Shown piece by piece: positions 1 through 11,000 of a stretch of DNA of 64,000 nt. Source of the stretch: Dactylorhiza incarnata (taxonomy: Eukaryota; Streptophyta; Magnoliopsida; Asparagales; Orchidaceae); contig JAWHQI010000004.1 of assembly GCA_033032865.1 (NCBI GenBank), positions 28,254,001 through 28,318,000 of the forward strand, written 5' to 3'. The position numbers and the translations under genes are program-made. Position 1 is the first letter of the stretch. Every line of letters begins with the position of its first letter. The notes under the pieces are model-generated. The model did not search any database. It was given only the letters and a program-made list of their open reading frames with translations, and was not told the origin of the DNA.

Positions 1-532
1 AACAATTTTTGCAAGTCTTGGACTTCCCAAGGGCTACCCGGTGAAAGGTTCGCAAGGTACTAGGAGGTGTGATGGGATGAAATCCCAAACGTCCCTTTCC
101 AAGATTTAAATTTTCGATTTTCTAAATTTTTTTTGAGTTTTTGGATTTTACAAGTGCTTAAATAAAGGAAATCATAGAAACAAAATTAAAATTTTCTTTT
201 TGTTGTTTTTTTTTTCGAAAATTTTCTTTTTAAAACTATTTACAAATATTTACAAAGGGCTATTTACACCCCCATACTTAAAGTTAAACATTGTCCCCAA
301 TGTTTAAAAATAAGTATGAAGTAAGAAAAGGTAAAAAAGAAATGCAAAAACAAAAGAAGAGAAGGAAAAAGGGCTTCCCTGATTTTTTTGAAGCTTTTGT
401 TCGGAAGCCGCGATTACCTGCAAAAGTTGTTAAAGAAGAAAAGAAAAGACAAGAGAAAATAACAAAAGATAACTTTGGGGTGTCTCCTAAAAGCGCTTTG
501 TTTAAGGTCGCGTAGCTTGACCCACTTGCCGA
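1..532 (-). other. ATH1 3' noncoding region
   Basis: Between the pol stop and the window edge I see no coding sequence on the element's strand. It contains a perfect inverted repeat at 289-306 (AACATTG, 4-base loop, CAATGTT). Beside it is a purine-rich motif at 267-282, read on the minus strand as TTTAAGTATGGGGGTG. This pair (a GGGGACAATGTT block followed by AAGTATGGGGG) resembles a block I know from the end of pol in Athila elements. The left end carries one copy of a repeat also found before gag (14-107). The predicted 74-residue plus-strand frame at 291-515 is a chance frame. Confidence 0.6.
14..107 (-). repeat. Direct repeat downstream of ATH1 pol (copy 2 of 2)
   Basis: About 94 bp matching 5891-5984 in the same orientation, with roughly ten mismatches by eye. 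Shared blocks include CTTGGACTTCCCAAG, CTACCCGGTGAA, GCAAGGTACTAGGAGGTG and AAACGTCCCTTTCCAAGAT. The two copies bracket the whole gag-pol frame and are not LTRs. Function unknown. Confidence 0.85.
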
Positions 533-3500
533 TCATGTTATATTATGAAGAAATATCGCATCACTCTTGTCATTAGGTAAGTCTCCCGGAAGATACAATT
601 TAAGGCGGTGCCCGTTAACTTTGAAGGAACCTTTTTCCGGGTGGGAAATTAGAATTGTCCCATAGGACCAAACCTCTTTAACAATAAAAGGTCCGGACCA
701 TCGAGATTTCAGCTTTCCCGGAAAAAGGCGAAGACGAGAATTATAAAGGAGGACGAGGTCGCCCGGCGAAAAAGTTTTTGGAAATTTTATATGTTTGTCG
801 TGATAAAACTTTGTTCGCTCCTTATATAATTTGTTACTCTCATACGCATTCGCTCTCCACTCATATAATTCGTTCATTTGAAATTTTCTTTGTTCGCCCG
901 CTAAAGTAGAATCAAGATTTAAAAATTTAAGTGCCCAAAATGCGCGGTGTTCTAATTCGACCGGAAGGTGGCAAGCCTTGCCATAGACCATTCGATATGG
1001 TGTACAACCGATAGCGGTCTTGTACGCCGTTTGATAGGCCCATAGCGCGTCATCGAGCTTTATTGCCCAATCCTTCCGATTAATAGAAACTATTTTTTCT
1101 AAGATTCGTTTTAATTCTCGATTAACGACTTCAACTTGGCCGCTCGTTTGTGGGTGATATGCAGTGGATAATTTGTGCGTGACACCATATTTTGCTAAGA
1201 TTTTTGTGAATTGAGTATTGCAAAAATGGGTGCCCCGATCACTCACAATAGCGCGCGGAGTGCCAAATCGAGAGAATAATTTTTTTAAAAAGTTAACGAT
1301 GACTCGCGCATCGTTGGTGGGGAGAGCTTGCGCTTCCGCCGACCTCGACACGTAGTCGACCGCTACTAGAATATACTTATTTGAAAACGAAGGAGGGAGA
1401 GGACCAACGAAATCAATGCCCCAAAGATCGAAAATTTCGCATTCTAAGAAAATATTTTGGGGCATCTCATCCCGGCGAGAGATGTTGCCCGACCGCTGGC
1501 AGCTGTCGCAAGTACTCACAAGGGTGTGAGCATCTTTGAAGAGCGAGGGCCAATAAAAGCCCGCCTCCAGCGCCTTCCTCGCGGTTCGGTTTGAATGATA
1601 ATGGCCACCGGATGGTCCCTCGTGACAATGTCGTAAAATTTTAAGACCCTCCTCACTCGAGACGCATCGTCTCACCACTTGGTCTGCGCATACACGGAAT
1701 AAAAAGGGGTCCTCCCAAAAGTAATTCTTTAAATCAGAAAAGAATTTCTTCTTTTGCTGACTCGAGAATTCTTTCGGCAGGACCCGGGCTACTAAATAGT
1801 TAGCCAGATCTGCAAACCAGGGGGTAGACGATGAATTAATATTTTCGAGAGCGAGGAGGCGCTCTTCGGGAAATTTATCATCGATGTCAGATTCTATCAA
1901 TACTTCCGAGGAGGGATTTTCTAAACGAGAAAGGTGATCGGCCGCCAAGTTTTTGGCTCCTCTTTTGTCCCGGATCTCTAAGTCAAACTCCTGCAAGAGG
2001 AGGATCCCTCGCAAAAGACGAGGCTTGGCGTCCGATTTGCTTAAAAGATACCTAAGTGTGGAGTGATCCGTGAAGACGATAACTTTCGAGAGGGTGATAT
2101 ATGACCTAAACTTATCGAAGGCAAAAACGATCGCTAGAAGCTCTTTTTCGGTAGTGGTGTAATTCGCTTGTGCCGACGTGAGTGTTTTGCTCGCATAATA
2201 AATAGGGTGGAAATACTTACTCACCCGTTGGCCTAAAACGGCACCAACCGCAATGTCACTCGCGTCGCACATGATTTCAAAAGGGAGCGACCAATCCGGC
2301 GCGACTAGAATTGGGGAGTTTATAAGTTTTTCTTTAATAAGTTTAAAAGCCAAATGACATTCATTGCTAAAAATAAATGAGGATTCCTTTTCAAGAAGAT
2401 GGGTTAACGACTTTGTGATTTTGGAAAAATTTTGTATAAAGCGCCGATAGAACCCTGCGTGCCCTAGGAAACTACGAATAGCTTTTACGTTTGTTGGAGG
2501 GGGGAGCTTTTCAATCACTTCAATCTTGGCCCTATCGACCTCGATCCCCATGCCCGAAATTTTATGACCGAGGACTAATCCTTCCTTGACCATAAAATGA
2601 CATTTCTCCCAATTAAGTGCTAAATTCGTTTCCTCGCATCGCTGCAACACACGCTCAAGATTTTTTAAACAATTTTTAAATGAGTTTCCGAATACGGAAA
2701 AGTCATCCATAAACACTTCCATCACCTCCTCTACTAACTCGTCAAATATCGCCAGCATACATCTTTGAAATGTAGCTGGCGCGTTACAAAGACCAAATGG
2801 CATCCTTCGATAAGCGAAGGTGCCAAAGGGACAAGTGAAAGTGGTTTTCTCTTGGTCGTCGGGCGAAATTGGGATTTGAAAATATCCCGACAAACCATCG
2901 AGAAAACAGTAGTAGGAGTGACCTGAAAGGCGCTCTAAGATTTGATCAATAAACGGTAGAGGGAAGTGATCCTTACGGGTGGCATCATTTAGTTTTCGGT
3001 AATCGATGCACATCCGCCAACCCGTAACAGTACGGGTTGGGATCAACTCGTTATTCTCGTTAGCTACTACCGTAATGCCACCTTTCTTCGGTACGACTTG
3101 TACTGGGCTAACCCAAGTACTATCCGATATCGGGTAGATAATTCCCGCGTCCAATAGTTTGATCACTTCGGCCTTAACGGCTTCTTTCATGTTAGGGTTT
3201 AGCCGTCGTTGAGGCTGGACCGAATTTCGGGAATTATCTTCGAGAAAGATTTTATGAGTGCAGAAGGAAGGGTTTATACCCTTAATATCCGAAATTTGCC
3301 ATGCAATTGCGTGGCGGTGCTTTCTTAAGACAATAGCTAACTCAGAAATTTCCGAGTTGCTAAGTTCGGATGAAATGATGACGGGTAGCTTCGACTCTTT
3401 TTCTAAAAATAAATACTTAAGGTGAAGGGGAAGTTGCTTTAGTTCTAAAACGGGTGGTTCTTCATAAGAAGTTTTGATTTTCAATTTTTCTAAAAATAGT

Positions 3501-5821
3501 GGTTCGGGTGGTGTGAAACAAGTGACTTCTTCTTCTTCCAGACAAAAGAGTTCGGCGAGCTCGGACTCGTGACTCGAGGTGGAGACTAACTCGGGAGGTG
3601 AATCGAATTCCCAACACTCTTCCAGGTAAAAACATGAATCGTCGTTTTCTAATGTGTTCCGCATCGAGGAATTTATGCCGAAAGAAACTTCATCATCTCC
3701 TACCCGAAGGAGGAGCTTTTCGTTACTTACGTCAATAATGGCGCGGGAGGTGGCAAGGAAGGGGCGGCCGAGTATGAGGGGTACTTCGACATCCTCTTCG
3801 ATGTCAAGGATGACAAAGTCCACTGGGAAGATGAACTTGTCGACCTTGACGAGCACGTCCTCCACTATTCCTACTGGATATTTTAAAGAGCGATCCGCTA
3901 ATTGAATACTCATTCGAGTGGGGCTTGGATTTCCTAGACCTAGTTTCTTAAATAGTGGAAAAGGCATGAGATTGATACTTGCTCCCAGATCCGCTAAAGC
4001 GTGTTTTACTAACGAATTGCCAAATAAACACGGGATGGAGAACCGTCCCGGATCATTCACTTTTCTAGGCAATTTGTTGAGTACAACCGCGGAGCATTCT
4101 GCGTTCAAAGAAATATGCGAAATATCTTCTAATTTTTTCTTATTGGAGAGCAACTCCTTAAGATATTTCGCATATTTAGGCATTTGAGAGATAGCCTCGC
4201 AGAAGGGTACATTAATGTGAATTTGCTTTAAAATATCTAAAAACTTTTTATAATTCTTTTCGGCGCTCTCGCTTTTAAACTTAGATGGATACGGAATATT
4301 TGAAGTAGAAGCGCGCGGAGCTAACGTAGCAGGTAAATTTGAAGATAAAATAGGAGGAGGAGGAGGGGAGGAAGTTACCATGGGTTCGTCCTGTTTTGAA
4401 ACCACCTCCTTCCCGCTTCGGAGTGTAATCGCATTTGCGCTCTCCTTTGGGTTTGGCTCCGTGTTTCCCGGAAGGGCTCCTTGCTGGCGCTCGGAGATTA
4501 TCTTTGCTAGCTGGCCCACTTGGTTCTCCAAATTTTTGATCGATCCGGTGAGGTTCCGGATGTTCGCTTCATTTGTAGCAACATATTTTGCAAAAACCTC
4601 TTCAAGCGGAGAGGGCTTTTGCTGTTGCGGTGGAAAACCGGGTGGATTAAAATTTGGAGGGGGAGTTAAATTAAGAAGTTGATTTGGAGGTTGATTTAAA
4701 TTCAAGGGACGCTGAGCATTTCCTTGATTGCTCCATGAGAAATTCGGATGGTTCCTATAACCCGCAATGTAGGTGTTATTATACGGCGCGGTGTTCGGGT
4801 TATAGGAAGGTCGAGGCGGATTTCCCATGTAATCAACTTGCTCTTCAAGTAAAACATTATTAGCCCAAGGAGGAGTGGCGGAGGAAGCAGACATCTCCGC
4901 CACTTGCTTTGTTAAGCGCTCAACTTGTAAAGCCAAATTTGCGTTAGCGTCTATTTCAAAAATTCCGGCCGGCTTATTAGGCCGCGCTCGGGGCATGTTC
5001 CATTGGTACGCATTTGTGGCCATCTCTTCGAAAAGCTCTTGAGCGGCGATCGGGGTTTTATTATTTAATGTCCCCCCGGCGGCCGCATCAATCATTTGCC
5101 TCGTTTGGAGATTTAAGCCATTATAAAATATTTGCACTTGTTGCCAAGTGGCAAGTGCGTGGTGAGGGCATCGACGCAAAAGCTCCTTGAAGCGCTCCCA
5201 TGTATCATAGAGAGTCTCCGAGTCGATTTGCATGAATGACGCAATATCCGTGCGCAATTTAGCGGTCTTTGAAGGCGGGAAATATTTATTAAGAAATTTT
5301 TCCGCCATTTCGGCCCATGTAGTGATGGATCCCCTAGGTAGGGAGCCCATCCACTGCTTGGCCTTAGACCGCAAAGAAAAAGGAAAAAGACGTAATCGAA
5401 TGGCGTCATCGGTGACGCCATTGATCTTAAAAGTGTCGCAAATTTCAAGAAAGTAAGAGATATGTGAATTTGGATCCTCGTCCGGTTGACCATCAAAGGT
5501 CACTGATTGTTGCACCATTTGTATGATGCTGGACTTGATCTCAAAATTATTGTTCGCCACCGTGGGGCGAACAATACTCGATTGTGTGCCTTCCAAATTC
5601 GGTCGCGCATAATAGGACATGGTCCGTTGCGCGTCCTCATTTGGATTTGGCTCGTTAAGATTAGGAGGATTAAGATCATGATCCATATTTGCTGCATTAG
5701 TGTCCCCGATTGACTCTTCAGATTCTACTTGATTTCCTTGATCACGAGAACGGCGGTGTCTCAAAAGGGTTCGCTCGATTTCCGGATCAAAAGGAAGAAT
5801 CGAAGTGCTACCACGGGTCAT
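533..5821 (-). CDS. ATH1 Gag-Pol polyprotein, intact frame
   Basis: One uninterrupted frame of 1762 codons encoding the replication machinery of an Athila-type element. In order: Gag with the N-terminal FDPEIERT motif and a capsid-like region (about residues 90-290); a Pro/Asn-rich linker; retropepsin with [11 protein letters not shown] near residue 610 and ILGRPFL about 75 residues on; reverse transcriptase with FMDD near 1039; RNase H ([13 protein letters not shown]); integrase with an HHCC zinc site (about 1400-1445); and catalytic D, D, E near 1468, 1527 and 1563, the last two with about 35 residues between. The C-terminus has a typical integrase tail. Gag-Pol in a single frame is usual for this lineage. 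Odd: no CCHC zinc knuckle before the EEQVDYMGN motif, where Athila Gags normally carry one and where ATH2 has one. No inactivating change is visible, so it may be autonomous or a recent copy. Confidence 0.95.
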   Translation of the reverse strand: MTRGSTSILPFDPEIERTLLRHRRSRDQGNQVESEESIGDTNAANMDHDLNPPNLNEPNPNEDAQRTMSYYARPNLEGTQSSIVRPTVANNNFEIKSSIIQMVQQSVTFDGQPDEDPNSHISYFLEICDTFKINGVTDDAIRLRLFPFSLRSKAKQWMGSLPRGSITTWAEMAEKFLNKYFPPSKTAKLRTDIASFMQIDSETLYDTWERFKELLRRCPHHALATWQQVQIFYNGLNLQTRQMIDAAAGGTLNNKTPIAAQELFEEMATNAYQWNMPRARPNKPAGIFEIDANANLALQVERLTKQVAEMSASSATPPWANNVLLEEQVDYMGNPPRPSYNPNTAPYNNTYIAGYRNHPNFSWSNQGNAQRPLNLNQPPNQLLNLTPPPNFNPPGFPPQQQKPSPLEEVFAKYVATNEANIRNLTGSIKNLENQVGQLAKIISERQQGALPGNTEPNPKESANAITLRSGKEVVSKQDEPMVTSSPPPPPILSSNLPATLAPRASTSNIPYPSKFKSESAEKNYKKFLDILKQIHINVPFCEAISQMPKYAKYLKELLSNKKKLEDISHISLNAECSAVVLNKLPRKVNDPGRFSIPCLFGNSLVKHALADLGASINLMPFPLFKKLGLGNPSPTRMSIQLADRSLKYPVGIVEDVLVKVDKFIFPVDFVILDIEEDVEVPLILGRPFLATSRAIIDVSNEKLLLRVGDDEVSFGINSSMRNTLENDDSCFYLEECWEFDSPPELVSTSSHESELAELFCLEEEEVTCFTPPEPLFLEKLKIKTSYEEPPVLELKQLPLHLKYLFLEKESKLPVIISSELSNSEISELAIVLRKHRHAIAWQISDIKGINPSFCTHKIFLEDNSRNSVQPQRRLNPNMKEAVKAEVIKLLDAGIIYPISDSTWVSPVQVVPKKGGITVVANENNELIPTRTVTGWRMCIDYRKLNDATRKDHFPLPFIDQILERLSGHSYYCFLDGLSGYFQIPISPDDQEKTTFTCPFGTFAYRRMPFGLCNAPATFQRCMLAIFDELVEEVMEVFMDDFSVFGNSFKNCLKNLERVLQRCEETNLALNWEKCHFMVKEGLVLGHKISGMGIEVDRAKIEVIEKLPPPTNVKAIRSFLGHAGFYRRFIQNFSKITKSLTHLLEKESSFIFSNECHLAFKLIKEKLINSPILVAPDWSLPFEIMCDASDIAVGAVLGQRVSKYFHPIYYASKTLTSAQANYTTTEKELLAIVFAFDKFRSYITLSKVIVFTDHSTLRYLLSKSDAKPRLLRGILLLQEFDLEIRDKRGAKNLAADHLSRLENPSSEVLIESDIDDKFPEERLLALENINSSSTPWFADLANYLVARVLPKEFSSQQKKKFFSDLKNYFWEDPFLFRVCADQVVRRCVSSEEGLKILRHCHEGPSGGHYHSNRTARKALEAGFYWPSLFKDAHTLVSTCDSCQRSGNISRRDEMPQNIFLECEIFDLWGIDFVGPLPPSFSNKYILVAVDYVSRSAEAQALPTNDARVIVNFLKKLFSRFGTPRAIVSDRGTHFCNTQFTKILAKYGVTHKLSTAYHPQTSGQVEVVNRELKRILEKIVSINRKDWAIKLDDALWAYQTAYKTAIGCTPYRMVYGKACHLPVELEHRAFWALKFLNLDSTLAGEQRKFQMNELYEWRANAYESNKLYKERTKFYHDKHIKFPKTFSPGDLVLLYNSRLRLFPGKLKSRWSGPFIVKEVWSYGTILISHPEKGSFKVNGHRLKLYLPGDLPNDKSDAIFLHNIT

Positions 5822-6081
5822 ACACTAAAAAGAGAAGGAAGGAAGAAGAAAGAGAGAATTTTTTTTTTGTTCTTTTAGGCAGATTAAGTTAGTCTTGGAC
5901 TTCCCAAGATCTACCCGGTGAAGGGTTTGCAAGGTACTAGGAGGTGAGATGGGATGACTCCCCAAACGTCCCTTTCCAAGATTTTAATTTCACCCTTAAG
6001 ATTTTCAAAAATAGAAAAACTAAAAAAAAACAACATGATAAAATTAATAGCTATCCTTGTTTCAAAATATCTACGCAAAAG
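5822..6081 (-). other. ATH1 5' leader between primer site and gag
   Basis: About 260 noncoding bases on the minus strand. It holds copy 1 of the 94-bp direct repeat (5891-5984) and A/T-rich runs. Packaging signals would be expected here in retroelements, but I cannot identify one. Confidence 0.6.
5891..5984 (-). repeat. Direct repeat upstream of ATH1 gag (copy 1 of 2)
   Basis: Partner of 14-107, same orientation, in the leader between primer site and gag. Recombination between the two copies would delete all of gag-pol and leave both LTRs, which is one possible route to a non-autonomous derivative (inference). Confidence 0.85.
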
Positions 6082-6099
6082 TCCTCGGCAACGGCGCCA
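6082..6099 (-). other. ATH1 primer binding site (tRNA-Asp)
   Basis: On the minus strand the 18 bases read TGGCGCCGTTGCCGAGGA, complementary to the 3' end of plant tRNA-Asp with one mismatch to the usual form. It begins six bases inside the 5' LTR boundary at 6106, the typical Athila/Tat arrangement. Confidence 0.9.
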
Positions 6100-6105
6100 A
6101 AAACT

Positions 6106-7859
6106 TGATATTTAATTTGGTAGGTTTTGAAATTTAGTGAAGGGTTGAGATTTTCTCCAAAACTATATCCGATAAAGGCAAGTGTACCTTATCGTCTATA
6201 GTATAGGATATTAAGAAATACCAAGGTCGTATTCCACGGGGCGCGTTGATTACTTCTACTTTGAGGAAAGTCGCTATTATCTTATCCAATGATATTTTGG
6301 GGTTTTGGTACTTAGCTAAAAAAAAAGAGAAATTGTAAGCTAAATTAAGTGTTTAGATGATGATAAAAGAGGCTAGTACTCAATCAAAAGTCACCTTGGA
6401 GTGAGAAAAGACAAGTGAAAAGAGATTAAATCTAATTCCGTTTAAATTGAACTACTTGACCGTGGAGGTTCCCGAAGCTCGAACATGCCTCTCTCGAGGT
6501 TAATGCCCAACTAAGTTTAGGAAAAATCAACCGGACTCTCGTCCTATAATCGATTACCTAAAACTTGCTTTACGAAGTGAACCCCACTATTGGATTTGAC
6601 TCCAATCCGGGAGATTTACGTCATCCTCTCTCGAGGGGTGCGTGCAACTCTCTTTACCCTTGAGTGATCGATTCATACTTTGAGCCTCTCGGCTAACTAA
6701 GTATGAAAACATAAGCGAAAACCATATATCGAAAATATGGCCTCACTAATTAAAAATCAAGGGTAATTCAAGTGTTTATAAAAACGGAAAAAGAAAACTT
6801 TAGAAAATCATAACTTGTCTAACTCATCCTTGGATCATTTTGATCGAGTACTAATGAGGATTAGTTAATCATGGTGGAGGGGAAAGAGGAAGAAAAATAA
6901 AAATGCATAATAAGAAAATTTAACTAAGGAGGAGACAAAATAAAGAGAACAACTAATTTTTATTTGAATGAAAACAATTACAAGTCTTAAGAGAAGAGAT
7001 TGCAAGCTTAGGAAAAACAAAGTTACAAACTTAAACTAGGCTATTGCATTGAAAGAAAGCTAGTACATTACATGGGAAAAAGAAGAGAACATGAAAAGAA
7101 AGAAACATGAACATGAACATGGAAGTGGAAAAATACTCAAGATTGGCTCCAACAGCACCTCCCCCACTCCAAAATTCTGAACCCTGGACTCAAGGAGAAC
7201 CTCTGAATTTATAGGAAAAATTTTCAGATTACACACCCTTGGTCACGGGTGTGACCAAGGGCGTGACTGCACTAATCACATCGGATCCGACAGCGGCGTG
7301 GGCTTTCTGGACTGCGCGGCGAGAAATGACATGTCACGGGCGTGACATGTCGGGTCACGACCGTGACTTTGGACGGCTGCATTAAATGCGGCGTGGGCTG
7401 GAATTTGGCGCGGCGGCGAAGCAGAGATCACGCGGGCAAGTCACGGCCATGACATGTGGGTCACGGGCGTGACTCAAGTTGACTACTCGACTGCAGCTCC
7501 ATGTCTCGACGGCGGCTCTACGTGGAAGATTCTAAGATTACACGCCCCCGGTCACGGGCTTGACTTTGGGTCACGGGCGTGACCTGGGGCGTGACTTGGT
7601 GTGGACTGGTTCAAACATCGCGGCATCGATTCTGGACTGATCTTCAGGTTACACGCCCTTGGTCACGGGCGTGACCGAGGGCGTGACATGCCATTTTTCC
7701 CGATTTGTCCCAAAATTCTGCAAAATTTGAAATTAAGCTAAGTTAGAATCAAAATTACAAAAAGAACTACTTATAACCTAAAATTGACATAAAAAGGAAA
7801 ATTCATATTAAATATTTACAAAATTTTCTATTAAAAAGTTATAAAAATACTACTTATCA
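6106..7859 (-). repeat. ATH1 5' LTR
   Basis: 1754 bp with TG/CA ends on the minus strand. U3 contains a GC-rich array of inverted repeats (7228-7692) directly upstream of a TATA box; the rest is A/T-rich. The right boundary is supported because the TAT1 coding frame runs without a gap up to 7860. The other LTR is off-window, so no LTR divergence can be given. Confidence 0.85.
7205..7692 (-). promoter_or_regulatory. ATH1 LTR promoter: TATA box plus GTCACGGGCGTGAC palindrome array
   Basis: On the minus strand a TATA box (CCTATAAATTC, core 7207-7213) is preceded by at least five clusters built on GTCACGGGCGTGAC. Examples begin near 7241, 7336, 7439, 7553 and 7661. Several are nested inside a wider CACGCCC(T/C)TGG...CC(A/G)AGGGCGTG palindrome. 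The array is CpG-dense in an A/T-rich LTR and ends about 20 bases before the TATA box. Enhancer function is inferred from position. Confidence 0.65.
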
Positions 7860-8879
7860 ATCTTCCATAGCGGCAAACCTCTCCTCATAAGCGGCCCTAT
7901 TCATCTGGTCCTGATCGTATAGCTCTCGAAACATTAGAGTATACTTCTAAAATATCTCGGTGACTCGCCTTTTCGTCTGCTCCAAGTTGCCGGGGTCCCC
8001 CAGGAAATCTGCGACCTGGCACGGCAAGGGTGGTGGCGACATCTCCACTTCCCCATGCTTTGACTCTGTGGGCGGGGTCGGTGGAACGCCTGCGAGTAAG
8101 ATGTCAACATAAGAGGTAGCGAAAGAGACGATCGACAGAAATTGTTTAACCTGACGAGATAAGAATTGTACTGGGTCGCGGGCGAGAAGAGCTTGGCTGG
8201 CCCTTGAAAGCCTCAGTAAAGGCCGAGGTAACAGACTTTCCCAGGCCAGGGCGGTGCGTCGTCTCGTCTGCGACCCGGGGTTCAGCAAGTAGTGAGCCAC
8301 ACAGGCTCCGTGGGCCCAGAGTGCCGAATCCAAGGGTGATGATGTTCGTTTTTGGTGGGGCCAGTGAGCCCACCGGAGTGGAGACTCGCCTCTCCGGGGT
8401 CGCGGGAGGAGACTCTGCAAAAGGAATAATGCGGGTCAGCGGTCAAAGAATAGCGAGAGATGACAAGGCAAAACACTTACCTGGATGCGAGTGTGAGGCT
8501 CGCAGGCCAGTGGTCCTCATATCAAGGGGGGATCAGTCCTCCCGGGGTACGCGGGGCGAGACCCCGTTGGCGATGGCCAGATAAGGTTTTCCTCTGTAGG
8601 AGGGTCCTGCGAGCAAGGAAGCAAATTTAAGCGAATACTATTTGGAGTATCGAGTCCATTTTTTAGCAGAACCTGCGAGGCGAGCTTGTGGAGGGGATAG
8701 GGAGACTGTGGAGATGACTCATCCTCCTCGGACGGCCGTCGGACGGTCTTGGCCCTCTTAACCTGATGCGGGGGCGGAGCTGGTTGCGGAGAGATCTAGG
8801 GGGCTAGCTCGATATCTTCGGCCTTCTGGACCGCCTGCGAGGCCTTGAGGAGAGCAAGTATCTCCTCCTTCTTCGACAT
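7860..8879 (-). pseudogene. TAT1 antisense extra ORF, truncated 3' by ATH1
   Basis: Minus-strand coding remnant lying between the lost pol and the 3' LTR of a plus-strand Tat element, so antisense to its host element. It starts MSKKEEILALLKAS at 8879. Two candidate introns have GT-AG ends: 8480-8415 (CAG|GTAAGTG to TTTTGCAG) and 8150-8090 (CAG|GTTAAAC to CTCGCAG), 66 and 61 bp. After the second, a frame rich in E and Q (about 7947-8089) continues past a TAG at 7947-7949 through YEERFAAMED to 7860, where the ATH1 LTR begins. Exon 1 carries a TAG after about 27 codons and a TGA before the donor site, so it is a pseudogene. Extra ORFs between pol and 3' LTR are known in Tat elements; I do not recognise this protein's function. 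Confidence 0.6.
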
Positions 8880-8910
8880 CTCGCAGAAAATATTAGCAAG
8901 CAGCGGAGAG

Positions 8911-8930
8911 AGTAAGGGGGAAAAAGTTCA
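8911..8930 (+). other. TAT1 polypurine tract
   Basis: Purine-rich AGTAAGGGGGAAAAAGTTCA directly before a TG at 8931, the expected plus-strand primer position for a plus-strand element. It sets the proposed 3' LTR start. Confidence 0.55.
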
Positions 8931-9801
8931 TGCACAGGCCAGAAGGAATGGTATTTATAGCAGTGGGCATGGGTCCCACCAAAAGATTCTCGCCGCGTCA
9001 TCAAGGGGCTGGCGAACACCAGAGGTTATACATTTCTTCGCGAGCCTAAGGTAGCCTCACGAAGAGCGGGGATTTTGTGTAAAACCCCAGTAGGTGAGCG
9101 GAGATAAAGGAATCAGCAGGCGAGAGGAAGGAGAAGGAGGGCGAGCCAGGTCGAAAATCAGGCTCGCAGGAAAACGGGCGAGCCGAGCTCTCGTCAGCTG
9201 CTCGCAGGGAGCGGGCGAGTCAGGCTCTGCCAGCCGCTCTCAGGAAGTCGAGCAGGACTGGAACCTCGCGAGCCGCCCGCAGGAAGGCGGGTGAGCCAGG
9301 TCCTCCCGGGTGGCGAGAGGAGCCCCTGTGGGTGGCTCGCCCAATAGGGGTCCAGGGGTGTTTTTACATGGAAGCCCCTAATGGTTTGCAGTTAGCCTCT
9401 CCAAACAACGGAGTTTGGCTGTTAGCATACCATTTTGGGCTACGTATAGCAAAAGAGTAAGGCGGAATCCCGCTATTAGCAGACCGAACTGGAAAAACTA
9501 TATATAGACCTTGAAGGGCACCTTTGGAGAGGATTCCAATCTCAGTATTCTGAGCTTCCTCCTCCCTAGGTTATCTTGGTTTAGCTCTCAGGCTCCAAGG
9601 TGCCCAGTCTCAGCTTTGGCTTGGGAGGGGAAGCGATCAAAGATCTTCCGGGTTTGTGGTGGGACCTCCTCGCTATGACCAAGGGTCTGTGTCTAGTTTT
9701 GAGTCTTTGGTCTGTTCCTTCCGAGGAATCAGTAAGTGTTAGCTTCCCCTCAACTTGTTGAGGGCCCGAGCTCCACAAGAGACCAAGTCCTTGTTTTAAC
9801 A
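8931..9801 (+). repeat. TAT1 3' LTR
   Basis: 871 bp, TGCACAGG...TTTAACA. Its R/U5 half (from about 9490) matches the TAT3 5' LTR (30590-30897) in the same orientation: TATA box, GGGCACCTTTGGAG, AAGGTGCCC, CTCAGCTTTGGCTTGGGAGG, GATCTTCCGGGTT, CTCCACAAGAG. The 5' half is full of GCGAG/CTCGC words and does not align obviously with TAT3. The plus-strand TATA box is TATATATA near 9490. The left boundary rests on the polypurine tract and TG; the right on CA and the end of similarity. Confidence 0.65.
8952..8959 (-). promoter_or_regulatory. Antisense TATA box inside TAT1 U3
   Basis: On the minus strand TATAAATA lies 73 bases upstream of the extra-ORF start at 8879 and inside the first 30 bases of the LTR. 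Position and spacing suggest it drives the antisense gene (inference). Confidence 0.5.
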
Positions 9802-10080
9802 AGCGGAATCGATCTGGGGCACTCCAGCACAACATTACCTTGCCAGCCTCTCCAGAGATCAACCTGATCCACCGTCTAATGAGAGCCCAACAACAGAATC
9901 AATCTGGGGCACTCCAGCTTATGTACATCGTATGAACCTAAAATGGAAAAAGATAACAACGTCAATTTATATCAACTCAACATAAGAGTTCAAGGTTAGA
10001 AACGTTTTAAGTCATCCTCACTCCAAGTTCGGCAGGGGAGCATCCCTTCCACATCCTGAGGTGATACCCTCCCAACTTGA
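9802..10080. other. Interval between TAT1 LTR and TAT2 integrase remnant
   Basis: No coding sequence recognised. It contains two copies of a roughly 26-base repeat with core ATCTGGGGCACTCCAGC, at about 9805-9830 and 9893-9918, separated by about 60 bases. It may be the 3' noncoding end or a truncated LTR of TAT2. Confidence 0.4.
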
Positions 10081-10206
10081 GTGCTTCATTTACAATATAA
10101 GACCTTCACAATTGGGATTGAGTTTCCCGACCGTGGCATCCCTCCCGGCTGCATCAACCTTTTCAGTACCAAGTCCCCTTTCTCAAACTGTTTTACTCGG
10201 ATGTGC

Positions 10207-11000
10207 TTGTCAAAGTATCACGCCATCCGCCGCTTGACCTCTTTTTGTCTGACGGTAGCCAGGTCCCAGAGCTCTTCCACTATGTCCAGAGATAGTTTTT
10301 GCTCTTCTTCATTCTCCATTCGCCTCTCCTCATCTCCTTTGCCTGTTGCAACCACCCTGGGTGATTTTACATCGAACTCGATCGGTAGCACGACTTCGGA
10401 TCCATGGGAAAGCTTGAATGGGGTCTCCCCTGTGGCTGTGTTCGGCATGGTTCTCAAGTCCCATAGTACTGAGGGGAGCTGGTCTACCCAGCTACCTCTC
10501 AGGTTCTCGACCTTCTTTTTTTGTAAGTTCAAAATTATCTTATTTGCCGCCTCCACCTACCCATTCCTCCTAGGGTGGTGGACCGACGCAAAGCGATGAT
10601 CTATGCCCAGCTGGCTGCAAATGCCGACAAACTCATCACTGACAAATTGCTGCCCTTTGTCTGTGGCGATGGCTAATTGGAGCCCATGTCGACAGGTTAT
10701 TTCCCCCCAAACAAAGTTTTTTACAACTTGAGATGTTACCTTAGCCAGCGCCTACACCTCCAGCCACATGGAGAAGTAGTTGATCATCACTAGCAGGAAC
10801 TTCCTATAGCCACTAGCTTGGGGAAAAAGACCCACCAAGTCTAGCCCCCATATTGTAAACGGCCAAGGAGCTGTAATGGTCTGAAGCCTTTGGGCTGGCA
10901 CGTGCTGGAGAGGAGCATATAGCTGGCACTTGGAGGACCTCTTTGCGAATTTTGTCGCATCCTTGCTGAGGGTAGGCCAGAAGTAGCCTTGCCTCAGCAC
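10207..11000 (-). pseudogene. TAT2 integrase remnant
   Basis: The segment at 11000-10752 shows the end of the zinc-binding region (GYFWPTLSKDA, KCQLYAP) and the start of the catalytic core (WGLDLVGLFPQASG). The segment at 10556-10218 shows the core's distal part (GETPFKLSHGSEVVLP) and a C-terminal tail rich in E and R. The intervening stretch that should hold the second catalytic Asp and the Glu is broken by stops. Integrase would insert the cDNA; this copy cannot. Confidence 0.75.

Larger units (their letters stand above)
1..7859 (-). mobile_element. ATH1: Athila-type Ty3/gypsy LTR retrotransposon, 3' end off-window
   Basis: Minus-strand element. Visible from its 5' end (high coordinates) are a 1754-bp 5' LTR (6106-7859), a primer site complementary to tRNA-Asp, a leader, a complete gag-pol frame, and 532 bases of 3' noncoding DNA; the 3' LTR lies beyond base 1. 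The LTR runs TGATAAGTAG...AATATCA, with TG/CA ends. The Gag start (FDPEIERT), the DLGAS protease motif and the tRNA-Asp primer site fit the Athila lineage. It interrupts the coding sequence of the TAT1 extra ORF exactly at 7859/7860, so ATCTT at 7860-7864 should be one copy of its target duplication; the partner copy is outside the window. An envelope-like gene, known in some Athila elements, cannot be assessed here. Confidence 0.93.

Noticed and set aside
1..532. Envelope-like gene after ATH1 pol
   Set aside because: Only about 530 bases downstream of pol are visible and no reading frame on that strand shows membrane or signal segments; cannot be judged from this window.
3654..4682. Plus-strand open frames of 83-100 codons within ATH1 pol and gag
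   Set aside because: Opposite strand of an intact, motif-rich coding frame; they lack recognisable domains or start context.
6082..6099. tRNA-like sequences at primer sites (also 14616, 53328)
   Set aside because: Only the 18 bases complementary to a tRNA 3' end are present; no cloverleaf flanks, so not tRNA genes.
8204..8584. 126-codon plus-strand frame opposite the TAT1 extra ORF
   Set aside because: It spans the candidate intron on the other strand and has no recognisable domain; the minus strand carries splice signals and continues as coding sequence to the ATH1 junction.
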